NCBI GenBank assembly: GCA_030267565.1
Contig: BRXU01000021.1
Location: 2,388,501 to 2,452,500 of the forward strand
DNA from: Pleodorina starrii
Taxonomy: Eukaryota; Chlorophyta; Chlorophyceae; Chlamydomonadales; Volvocaceae
DNA: 64,000 nucleotides
Direction: 5' to 3'
Shown here piece by piece: positions 23,363-32,011 of the stretch. Position numbers and translations under genes: made by a program. Below the pieces are notes generated by a model. It had not been told where the DNA came from. It did no database searches and was given only the letters and a program-made list of their open reading frames with translations. Every line of letters starts with the position of its first letter. Positions within the stretch are counted from its first letter, which is position 1.

Positions 23363-24810
23363 TCACATGCGCGCCACGACAGTCCGCTTAACTGCCACCG
23401 CCCGCTGCACGTACACTAGTACCGCGCTCGAGCGCCACCGCCCGTGCTCCTTGATCTCCTCGACCCCGGCGTTGGCGGCCGCCGTGGTCCCGCCCCTCCG
23501 GAGGCTGTGGGAGGCAACGCGCCGCAGGTCCACTGCCACGCCCGGCACGTCCGCCTGGAGCCCCTTGAGCAGCACGCGCAGCTCCACAGAGATCTTGCCC
23601 TTCCCCATGCCCACTCCGCGACCCCGCCTCGCCCCCGGGGTGAAGAGCGGCTGCCCGTTCGTCGCCCCCTGCTCCTTCGCCAGACTCAGGTGCCGCTCCA
23701 CGATGCGCCCCACTGGAACGCCACTGCTCGTCATGCCCGCGAGGTACACCACTGCCCCCACACCCCGCTGGTCCGTCTTGCCTTTCCGGATGGACAGCTC
23801 CGCATCCCCGCTCTCAAGCACCCTCACGTCGTCAGCGTGAGACCCGCCAGCTCGCTGCGCCTCAGCATGCCGAAGAAACCCACGACCACCCAGCATGCCG
23901 CCTGCGTGCACTCTGGTACTCGAGCCGGTTCCTGATTCCCCCGCGCCCTAAGCCAGCCCACCAGCAGACGCACAACCTCCACTGGCCAAGGGGCCTTGCG
24001 ACAAGGGGCTGCCGCCCCGTGCCCTCGCAGCGGCTGACGCAACAGCGCTTGACGAGTGGGTTCCGGCTCACCAGGCCCTCCACCAGGGCCCCGCGCGACC
24101 GCTGCCAATCGGCGAGGGCGCTGATGGCCCCCGTCACGGTGCCCGGCGCGTAATTCCGAGCTGCCCACGTGATGAACAGACACACACCAGCTGCACGTTG
24201 AGGTCGGCCCCCTTAGTGCGTGGGAACGCCTGCTCCGCCGACCCCTTCGCCACCTCCACCACGAACCGAGCGAAACGCCTCCTTGCGGCCTCGTACGTCG
24301 CCGCCGAGCCCCGACCCACTTCGCTGCCGACCAGCTGCACCCACGCCGCCGTGAGCTCCGCCAATACGGGGCTGACGCCTTCCTCGGCCGCGCCGATCCC
24401 AGCCCCCCCCCCAGCGCACACTCCGCGCAGCGATACCAGCCGCCCGCGTAGGAGGCGGTCGGCAGCCCGAGACAGGCCCTGTGGGCAGCCCCCGGGCAGG
24501 TCTCACAAAGCAAGTCCGCTCCAACGCAAGTCCGGTCGCACACCACACAGCGGTCCTCGCCGCCAAAGCAAACCTCAGGCGCTGCCCACGGGGAACCAGC
24601 AGGGAACCCGCTGCTCCCTCGGGTCCACACGCCTTGGATCTCGGCTGGCCCCCACGCCGCGCCGAAGCCCTGACCGCTCGCGACCGTAAAGATGACGGCT
24701 CCATCCTGCCCCACAAACTCCCCCCTCACCAAGTCCAGACTGGCTACCGTACGCCAAGGGAGCCCGCCTCTATTTTCTAACGCGCGGAGAAAGCGCGCCT
24801 CTAAGCTCAC
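23363..24810 (-). pseudogene. PHD finger plus tyrosine recombinase of the retroelement, frameshifted
   Basis: Reading down from 24810, the first frame carries a C4HC3 PHD-type zinc finger: CVVC, then CETC, then H-x2-C, then a final WYRCAEC. The protein thread then moves to other frames. A core-binding-like helical part (AATYEAARRRFARFVV) lies near 24300 and a second (NYAPGTVTGAISALADW) near 24150. The catalytic half lies in the frame ending at 23363. That half shows IRKGKTDQRG, then HSLRRG near 23509, HGRW and a tyrosine in VLVYVQ, matching the R, H-x-x-R, H, Y pattern of tyrosine recombinases. At least three frame changes are needed; one lies next to a nine-C run near 24407-24415, which could be a sequencing error. 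The recombinase would cut and rejoin DNA at the split repeats. No intact product is visible. Confidence 0.75.
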
Positions 24811-25208
24811 ACGCCGAGGAAGCGCGCCTCTAAGCTCACACGCCGAGGAAGCGCGCCTCTAAGCTCACACGCCGAGGAGGCGCGCCTCTAAGTTCGCTAC
24901 CCCGAGGAGGGACGCCTCTGAGCTCACACGCCGAGGAGGCGCGCCTCTAAGTTCGCTACCCCGAGGAGGGACGCCTCTGAGCTCACACGCCGAGGAGGCG
25001 CGCCTCTAAGTTCACTACCCCGAGGAGGGACGCCTCTGAGCTCACACGCCGAGGAGGCGCGCCTCTAGGTTCACTACCCCGAGGAGGGACGCCTCTGAGC
25101 TCACACGCCGAGGAGGCGCGCCTCTATTCTTTACGCGCGGAGAAAGCGCTCCTCTAAGCTCACACGCCGAAGAAGCGCGCCTCTAAGTTCACTACCCCGA
25201 GGAGGGGC
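24781..25208. repeat. 29/59-bp tandem repeat inside the retroelement
   Basis: About 14 units of roughly 29 bp (CGCCGAGGAGGCGCGCCTCT and variants), which alternate in the centre as two half-units to make a 59-bp period. Each unit contains the GGCGCGCC palindrome or a variant. On the minus strand it encodes repeats close to RVSLEARFL, joining the gag-like region to the recombinase frame. Confidence 0.9.
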
Positions 25209-26310
25209 GCCCCAAACCCACAGCGCAAGAGGAAGCAAAGGCCCTCCTGGGCCCCGCCCACGGCGGACGGAGCCTGGGATGGTGGTACATGGCGTGCCTG
25301 ACGGCTGCCCCAGACACCCAACGGCTCGGGTCTCTCTCACCCGGTGATGTGACTCTGAGCGGAAGCTGCGACAACAACTTGCCCGACTCCATGCTATCGT
25401 GCACCGCTCCGAGCAACGGACCCAAACCCAAGGCCGGCGGCAGGTGGCCGCCTGATCTGCCGGGGTAGGGCAAGGGCTTGGGGAAGCCGACGTAGCTGGG
25501 GGCTGACGAGGGCTGCGGTCCTGGCTGTGTGTTGGCGACACGGATGGCACCAAACGCCGTCGCTGGCCCTACCGGCTGCTGCCACCTGGAGCGGGGGGTA
25601 CGGTGGCGCGTGACCCCGGCCACCCTGGTTGTGCAGGGCCTCTAGGCCGCCAGCGTCCACAAGCTTCTCCACGTCCGTCTCCGTCTCGGCCCCGCACTGA
25701 AAGCGCACCCGGCGCTGGCGGACAGCTGCTGTTGTCTTTCCTGCCTCTGTTGCCGCTGCCGGCGCCTGCGCAGGTGGACTTCGCATGCCGCGCTGCGACC
25801 CGGAAGCCCCTGTTCCTCCCCGTTTGGTAAAACACGCACCGGCCGTGCCAGGCAACACCTTACCTTGCTCGCCGTCGCTGTCGCCATCGTGCGCCTCCTC
25901 ATCGCTGTCTGCAATATTATCCACCTCTTCTGCTGCCACTGCGATCAAACGCGAGGCGCTGCGCCTCCACTTCCGCCCGGCGACGCGATTGCTGCTGCCA
26001 CTTTTGAGCGTCTGGGAAGGCCGTGTCCGCAGCCACCAGCCCCTTCTGGTAATCTTCCTGAATCTCCTGCAGCTTGCTGCTGAACCTGGCCAGCTGTTCG
26101 GGACGGGTTCCCGCTGCCGGCCTCCTCAACTACCCCCTAGCTGCCTCAGCGATATCCTTTGCAACCTCGCCCAGCTCAATGTACTGCTGCAAAAAGTCGG
26201 ACAGCTTCTTAGACAGAGCCGCTGCCCGTCCCGGTTTAAATCAATTCGCGGTTGCAATCCTTGACGGTTTGCGGGAGCCCCGAAGGCGGATGCATGGCAG
26301 AGGCTGAATC
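25209..26310 (-). pseudogene. gag-like region of the retroelement, degraded
   Basis: Minus-strand frames here look like pieces of one protein broken by stops and shifts. They include an N-terminal helical part (LSKKLSDFLQQYIELGEVA near 26200), a coiled-coil-like part (LARFSSKLQEIQEDYQKGL near 26080), an acidic part (EEVDNIADSDEEAHDGDSDG near 25920) and a basic/proline-rich tail. Position 5' of the recombinase and this composition suggest a structural (Gag-like) protein. No zinc knuckle, protease or reverse-transcriptase motif was seen. Function is inference from position. Confidence 0.45.
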
Positions 26311-26325
26311 AAAGCTCTGAATTCA

Positions 26326-26664
26326 AAAATAAAAGCAAACGAACAGAGCCGACTGGGGTCGATAAACGCACCCCCCGAACTGCCTCCCTAGGCGCCAACT
26401 TAAGGCCCGCCTGCTCGTATCAAGTTCCAGCTAATACCTCAACAGCGCGGCAGCAGCAGAGGAAGGCACCGCGCTGCTCTACCGGCAAACCGTCTGTCGC
26501 CTGCAGAAACCACCGCTCCGGAACCAGCCGCAGTACGGACGACCCTCCCAAACTGGTTCACCTGAGCAACCAACCCAACTACTAATCTGAGAACAGTCTG
26601 CGCCGGCTCTGCGCTCCTTCAAACCCAATTTTAGCGTTCGCGTGGCTACCTCTAAAATAAGAAT
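26326..26664 (-). repeat. outer copy of split repeat B (339 bp)
   Basis: Full-length match to 22678-23016. It forms the end of the element that precedes the ORFs and may contain its promoter. Confidence 0.92.
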
Positions 26665-26726
26665 CTGCATTTTCAACTTTCTGCATTTTCAACTTTCTGC
26701 ATTTTCAAATTTCTGCATTTTCAACA
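26663..26726. repeat. AT-rich 17-bp tandem repeat beside the retroelement
   Basis: Four copies of TCTGCATTTTCAACTTT or near variants directly abut the outer B repeat. They do not occur at the other end of the element, so they are probably part of the target site. Confidence 0.85.
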
Positions 26727-27926
26727 TCAAATTAACTGTTACAGGCATTTATATTGTGACTTCAAAATATTAATTTAATATGCGTTATACAATGTATGCC
26801 GGAAACGGGTGCGGCGCGCAGTCGCTCGCGGTTGGCGGGCAGCGAACGAGAGAAACGGAATTTACCATGTTACGGATTATTTGATTATCATCATAGTGGC
26901 TTAGGGTTGATGCTTCGAATGTACCTGATACGTAGTCTGTACGGTTAATCGCAAGTCGGCCCCATGTCGCCCCAACAGGCAAGAGACTTTTCGATTGCCG
27001 TTGGATCATTTCTGGGCACAACACGTTCTTGCGTTTTGGAAGCGCCCTTGGACGCTTGCACAGGCAATGTTGGAGAGGGACATTTTTTTGCTTGATTGGG
27101 ACTCCCCGCTCCTCCCACTCTGCGGTCCAGCGAGGGAGCCCGAGCGCCATCCTCCGCCCGTGCGCGCCGCCCTCCGCGCCCGGGGTTGAGCGTCTGAGCG
27201 AGCCCCGACCTTCCCCCGCGGAGAACCGCCAGCTGCTGGCCGCCGCGGGCTCTGGATCTTTTTCTGATCTGGATCCCACTGTAAGAACCACCACCACCAC
27301 CGCTACCACTACCACCAGCACAACGGTTGACAGCGCGGGGAGAAGCCAGCTGCGCTGTTCTCATCCCGCCGAATGGGGGCGCAGGCCCCCATGGATATCA
27401 GGGGCCCTCGGGTGTGGCACCCCTTTCTCTGGGGCCGGGGCCTCTCAAGCGAATCTATGGCTCTCCGTTCACGCCAGCCGAATGTACGGAAACTTGCGCT
27501 GGCCGAACGAAGAGCCCCTCCCCGCCGCCGCTCCCGGCCCTTTCAAGGGCCCTGCAGCGGCCCTCCAAGCTGGTCCACCACATCCTCGTCCGTGCTACCT
27601 TACCGTTCGCCCTGCGTCCTCATCCTTGTTGCGGCAGTGCAGCAGCAGGCGCAGCAACCAACTAACTAACTAATCGGCAACAACCAACGGGCATCGGGCA
27701 ACAATCAACCTGCGGCAACAAACACAGATGCGTGTGTGTGCATGTGTTGCAGCGGTTCAGGAAGGGCAAAAAAACAGAAAAACGCACTCCTGCATCCATC
27801 CATCGGAAAGCGCGTGCTGTGGACGTTCCCGCCCTGCTCTTATGTAACCCGTACTTCTTCTTGCGAGCATCCTGCCTCATCATTCCAGCCCTACGTTCGT
27901 GCCAACACGACACTGCCGCCGGAGGG
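26727..27926. other. no gene recognised
   Basis: The AT-rich start (26727-26960) grades into GC-rich DNA. Minus- and plus-strand ORFs of 110-210 codons overlap one another with no recognisable motif. The right end should hold the 3' UTR of the minus-strand gene whose stop is at 27927-27929. Confidence 0.5.
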
Positions 27927-29447
27927 CTACAGCCACTCCGAAGTGGACAAACGGCTGTTGACGCTCCGAATGCCGCTGCCACCGCCGCCGGCCCCGCCGC
28001 CGCTGCCGCCGCCACTGCCGGGGGGCAATCCCTGGAGCGAGCGGCGCGGAGCGGGCAGCACCGCCGGAAGGCCGCTGGGGCCGGGCATCGCCAGCGGGAA
28101 GCGCTGCATGGAGGAGTCCGCCGTCGGCTGCGGCTGCGGGGCGCCGCCGCCGCTGCCGAGGCTCCCGCCGCCACCTCCGCCACCAGTGGCGGCGGATGAT
28201 GACGCGGCGGCGCCGCCCAGGGTGGCTTTGGCGGTTGCGGCGGCCCCAGCGGCGACGCCGCTGGTGCTGCTGCTGCGGTTGCGGCCGCTGCGGTCATTGC
28301 CGAAGGGCTGCATTAGCGTGGAGCCGGCTGTGCGTGCATGCGGGAGGAGGTGGCAGAAGACATGGACAGTTGGACATGGACGATTGGACATGGACAGTTG
28401 GACATGGACGATTGGACATGGACAGTTGGACATGGACGATTGGACATGGACAGTTGGACATGGGCGGAGGAGCGAAAGGCGCGATGGCGGCATGCTATGA
28501 TGGCTGTGAGGTGGGAGCGTGAGGAACGGCGTGGTTGCCCTCCCTTCCTCCTTGGGTGCGCCCCCGTGCGCATTCGCCCCGACCCCTCCCGTTGCTGGCC
28601 GCCCCGTCGACCCGCCTAACCCCCCGCCTTCATTGCCACCCGCCCAACCGCCCATCCGCCGGCACTCACAGATGGAACGACTGGATTGGAAGAACAGGAT
28701 GCCGCGAGCCGTCGTTGGTAGACCGCCACGCGGTGTGGGCACCAGCGGCGAGCCGCTGCTGCTGACGCCGCCGCCGGCACCGCCACCGGTGACACCACCG
28801 GCGGCAGCGGGTGACGGGGGAGCGCCGACGGCGCTGCAAAGGGTGCCGCCGGCGCTGCCTCCGCCTCCGGCGCCGGTATCCGGAGGCGCCGGCGGCACTA
28901 GAAAGGGTGAGGACGGCAGAGCGCCGCTCTGAGACCTGGCCATGAACCGGCCGCTGCGGCTCGGTGGCGGCCCGCCGCCGCCGCCGCCGGCAGCGACCCG
29001 GGGGCTGATGCCCCTCTCGCTGAGTCTCCTCGCCCCTAGCGCCTCGGAGGCCATCGGGCTGAGGAGTGAATCTTCGTCGTACGACGCGCCAGGGTTGCTG
29101 TCGTACCGCTGCAGCGATCGGCCGCGCAGCAGCAAGGGCGGCGTGGCGAGCGAGGGCGGCGGCGGCGACGGCGCGACGGGTGTGGCAGTCGCCGGCTGGC
29201 TCGCCCAGGAGGTTCGGCGGGTGTGATGGGAAAGGTCAAAGCTGGTCCGGCAATTCAAGTCCGGTTGGAGTTGCAGCAGCTGATGCAGTGGCGGCGGCGG
29301 CGGCAGTTGGGAGGCCTTCGGTGTGCCCGCCGCGGCCGGCGAGGAGCCGCCGGCGGACGGCGGCGAGTTGAAATCGTCCGTGACGGCGCCAGACGTCCGC
29401 AGCCCCGCCGTTCCCGCGGTCGGACCGATGCGCAGGTTCAGGTTCAT
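27927..29447 (-). CDS. unrecognised Ser/Gly/Pro-rich disordered protein, last two exons
   Basis: Exon 28670-29447 follows a strong acceptor (a pyrimidine stretch, then CCCGCAG) and ends at ATCT|GTGAGT. Exon 27927-28327 starts after CACAG. The junction phases agree (ATC T|CC GGC) and the frame closes at TAG after TSEWL. The 392 residues are dominated by Ser, Gly, Pro and Ala, with basic-serine islands (RRTSWASQ, RGRSLQRYDS, FMARSQSGAL) and a conserved-looking FFQSSRSISGSTLMQPFGND across the splice. No catalytic domain, membrane segment or signal was seen. The acceptor before the first ATG suggests at least one more 5' exon. The ORF at 29987-30274 can be spliced to it in frame (RRQ|GTGCTG), giving about 488 residues, but that link is weak. 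Confidence 0.5.
   Translation of the reverse strand: MNLNLRIGPTAGTAGLRTSGAVTDDFNSPPSAGGSSPAAAGTPKASQLPPPPPLHQLLQLQPDLNCRTSFDLSHHTRRTSWASQPATATPVAPSPPPPSLATPPLLLRGRSLQRYDSNPGASYDEDSLLSPMASEALGARRLSERGISPRVAAGGGGGGPPPSRSGRFMARSQSGALPSSPFLVPPAPPDTGAGGGGSAGGTLCSAVGAPPSPAAAGGVTGGGAGGGVSSSGSPLVPTPRGGLPTTARGILFFQSSRSICECRRMGGWAGGNEGGGLGGSTGRPATGGVGANAHGGAPKEEGRATTPFLTLPPHSHHSMPPSRLSLLRPCPTVHVQSSMSNCPCPIVHVQLSMSNRPCPTVHVFCHLLPHARTAGSTLMQPFGNDRSGRNRSSSTSGVAAGAAATAKATLGGAAASSSAATGGGGGGGSLGSGGGAPQPQPTADSSMQRFPLAMPGPSGLPAVLPAPRRSLQGLPPGSGGGSGGGAGGGGSGIRSVNSRLSTSEWL
28361..28463. repeat. 28-bp minisatellite in the intron of the disordered gene
   Basis: Alternating 14-bp half-units ATGGACAGTTGGAC and ATGGACGATTGGAC, about seven in all. 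It lies wholly inside the intron between 28327 and 28670. Confidence 0.92.
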
Positions 29448-29917
29448 CTGCGGGTTGGGTGAAGGGGTTGGCTGCAGGTTGAGTGTAGGTTGGCGAGGGC
29501 AGACGCAGCGGAGGCGAAGCGGGTCGATGGCTCGGGGAGAGGCGTATGTGGCAGCGAGGCGGCTGGAGTGCCTGGACAGCCGGCGCTACGATGCGCAACT
29601 TAGGCTGTGGGCGGGGTAATGAACCTTTATTCGCCCTGCGCGCGTGCACGCGTGCGTCGACACGACATGCGATATCCGGTGTGTGGAAGTCGTGCCGGTC
29701 AGGGGTGGCTGTATTGAAGGGCGCGCGAGACCTTCGGGAGCGCGCCAGACGTGTGACGGCCGACCCACGAGGCGGGAGGCGGCGGCGGCGGCTTAAGACG
29801 ACACAGAAAAGTTTCGCACAAGCTCTTGGACTCCTGAAATATTCGAGCTCTACACGGCCCTCGTCGTGCGTCGAAGGGTATGGTTCTTCATCAAAAGGGC
29901 CTTCGCTCAACAAGTTC

Positions 29918-30274
29918 TTACGTAAATTGCCTGACGCCCCGCCGACGACTGACCTGGGGCAAGTCACAACGCGCCAGGCTCAGCACCTGGCGCCTATCAG
30001 CTGATGAGCGAGATCGAAAGAGCTGCGGTGGATCTGCGCCTGGAATAGCGACGGCGGCAGCGCTCGATGCGGATGGCCCTGCAGCTGCCTCGAGTCTGTC
30101 CGGCGAGCCTGCCTCCTCAGTAGATTCCAGGACGCTAAGTTCATCTTCTTCTGGTTGTATGGAGCTCCTGTTGCAAATCAACTGCTCCAGGGCCTCACCC
30201 GTCAGTCGGCATTTCTCGTAGGCATCCGCCAAATCGCCGAGGAGCGCCAAAGTGGAAATGCCGTTTTCTTCCAT
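29918..30274 (-). CDS. small ORF, possible first exon of the downstream disordered gene
   Basis: ATG at 30274 opens a 118-codon frame ending at 29918. The first 50 residues are helical and acidic (TLALLGDLADAYEKC, then EEDELSVLES) and resemble the start of the ORF at 21882. The rest is Ala/Ser-rich. Possible donors lie after RRQ (29987, phase 0) and after DLPQ. Either could join the exon starting at 29447 in frame. The LINE fragment starts a little over 100 bp upstream of the ATG. Family and function are not known to me. Confidence 0.4.
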   Translation of the reverse strand: MEENGISTLALLGDLADAYEKCRLTGEALEQLICNRSSIQPEEDELSVLESTEEAGSPDRLEAAAGPSASSAAAVAIPGADPPQLFRSRSSADRRQVLSLARCDLPQVSRRRGVRQFT

Positions 30275-30386
30275 TAAGCGTTTGGTAGGCTAGATTTTGA
30301 AGTTTCCATCGCTTAGACAGGATTAGATTGGAGGAGCTGGTTACTTTCTGTCGCGCCGTGCGTACTGTAGTATACTCCGCGGTAAT

Positions 30387-31482
30387 TCTTTGCGCACGCA
30401 GCACCATTCCCGGCTAACGATGCTCCACGTTCTTGTTATTTTGAGGCCGCTATCCGGGACCGTATGGTCAAGCTGCAAATCTCGTTTATGAAACAGCTGG
30501 TCGGAGCTGCCGTTCCACCCCTGCAGTTGTTGTTTAGAGAGCTCGGGCAGATGCCTCTACAGTTGCATTGGGCTGAATCCGTTTTTCGTTTTTGGAACAG
30601 TTTGGTGGAGGACACTAGCAACGTGTATCATAGCGCTTTTCGTCATGAGATCCGTTTGGCTTTGGAATCGGATCTGCAGGCAGACGGTTGGGGCTCCAAG
30701 GTCATTCGGGTTCTGAACCTCTTAGGGCACGACTGGGGTGAAGAAGCGGCGGCGGGTAACATGGACACTAGGGTTAGGCGTTTTTCGGCGTGCAGGCTCG
30801 ACGTTGAGGCGCTGATGGACACCCTCAGGGGTCGCGTCAACGACGATTGGGGCAGCGATAGGTTGGCTGTGGACCCGGGCACTTTCGTTTCGGACGGCAG
30901 GAAGCCTGGTGTTAAGATGTGCCGTTACAAGCACTGGATGGGGTTACCGAAGCAGTTCGAGGGGTACATCCCGCCGGCGCACCACCGTTCCTTACTTCGT
31001 TTTCGTTTGTGTGTGTCTGACTTAGCGATTAATAGCGAGAGCAGCAGGTCTAGGGAGCTTCGTGTGTGTAAGGCGTGTCGCTCTAATGGTGCTGTGGAGG
31101 ATGAGAAGCATTTTCTGCTGGAGTGCTCTGCGCTTGCGTCTGCGCGGCAGAGGCTTTGGGATTTGGGTGTGCCCGTTGGTGCGTGTGTTAACGATGTCAT
31201 GCAAGTTGACGACCAGCGTGGTCTTGCGAGTGCTATTTTCGAAATGTTCCGCTTACGGCGAGAATGCATCTCTGCGTAAAGTTGTGCTTGGCATCTATCT
31301 TTCAAGTTATGCCATTCGTCTGTGCTTCTCCTGTATCCTGACGTTACTTCGCTTCTTTGGTTACTGTTTCTCTTGTTTTCGTATGCTTTTCTGCGTGGCT
31401 GAAGCGGTTCATGAGCCTCCGGGTTCGTTTGAGCCGTACGAGCTCGTTGAAGCTTGTAACATCATCATCATCATCATCAGCA
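30387..31482 (+). mobile_element. 5'-truncated LINE (non-LTR retrotransposon) 3' end
   Basis: A plus-strand frame, open from about 30390 and ending at TAA 31277-31279, reads as the C-terminal part of a LINE ORF2 product. It contains a Trp/Phe-rich helical stretch (LHWAESVFRFWNSLV), HHRSLLRFRLCVSDL, and a terminal C-x2-C...H-x4-C finger (CKACRSNGAVEDEKHFLLEC), typical of the region after reverse transcriptase. The palm domain with YxDD is absent, so the copy is truncated at its 5' end. The 3' UTR ends in (ATC)6 at 31461-31480, the kind of simple-repeat tail many algal LINEs carry. It is inserted antisense to both neighbouring genes. Confidence 0.75.
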
Positions 31483-32011
31483 CCATTCAACACACAAACC
31501 CCCCATTACCAGCTCACAAGTCTGTTCGATTCCAGCTGTACTTCCGTAATGCACTAACTGCACACTGTCGTTCTTGTCGCAATTTCTGCATACGGTACCG
31601 TACGACGGCACCTGCACGGTTCATAATAACAAAGGCACGTATAGTCCGGAGCTTCCTTGATTAGCTACCTTACATCACGTGTTTTTTCTCTATTATCTGC
31701 GTTAACCGTACTCCGCGATCGGCATGGGATTTCTTTCGTCATCCCCTAGTCCGAGCCACAACAGGCGCGACGCGGCCAGGCCTGTCCACCGCAGTCCACC
31801 GCAGTCCATGGTACGCATCCGCAGCCCCTGCAGACGACGACAGAGACCCCAGCCTAGCCCAGGAGGGCGCACTTCCACAAAAATGTTCCAAAGACACACA
31901 AGTAGCGCTTGGGCCGCTCTTGCAGTCCGTATTTTTCTGACATCGACTCCGACTCCGACTCAGCGCTAACCCCAGCACCCAAAAACTATGGCGGAGAAAC
32001 GCACCCGCTCC
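31483..32011. other. intergenic, includes likely 3' end of the downstream minus-strand gene
   Basis: No coding exon seen. TTACA at 31670-31674 reads TGTAA on the minus strand, the usual volvocine polyadenylation signal, about 340 bp past the stop of the gene that ends at 32012. Confidence 0.5.

Larger units (their letters stand above)
22225..26664 (-). mobile_element. tyrosine-recombinase retroelement with split direct repeats (PAT/TOC1/Kangaroo-like), non-autonomous copy
   Basis: Two different repeats are each present twice and interleaved. On the plus strand the order is repeat A (22225-22557), 120 bp unique, repeat B (22678-23016), repeat A' (23016-23348), internal region, repeat B' (26326-26664). 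Both A copies are 333 bp and both B copies are 339 bp. Read on the minus strand, where the ORFs lie, this is terminal repeat, ORFs, the two inner repeats back to back, short spacer, other terminal repeat. That is the split direct repeat layout of PAT-type elements in the DIRS order. The interior encodes a degraded gag-like region and a PHD-finger plus tyrosine recombinase. No reverse transcriptase or RNase H motif was found in the roughly 3 kb interior, so this copy is probably mobilised in trans or internally deleted. No obvious target-site duplication was seen, as expected for recombinase-mediated insertion. Confidence 0.85.

Noticed and set aside
23017..23391. Plus-strand 124-codon ORF repeated at 22226-22660
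   Set aside because: It is duplicated only because it lies in the two A repeats of the retroelement. No coding signal beyond that.
24790..25200. Possible CRISPR-like array (regular short repeats)
   Set aside because: Repeats are directly tandem with no unique spacers, in a eukaryotic retroelement.
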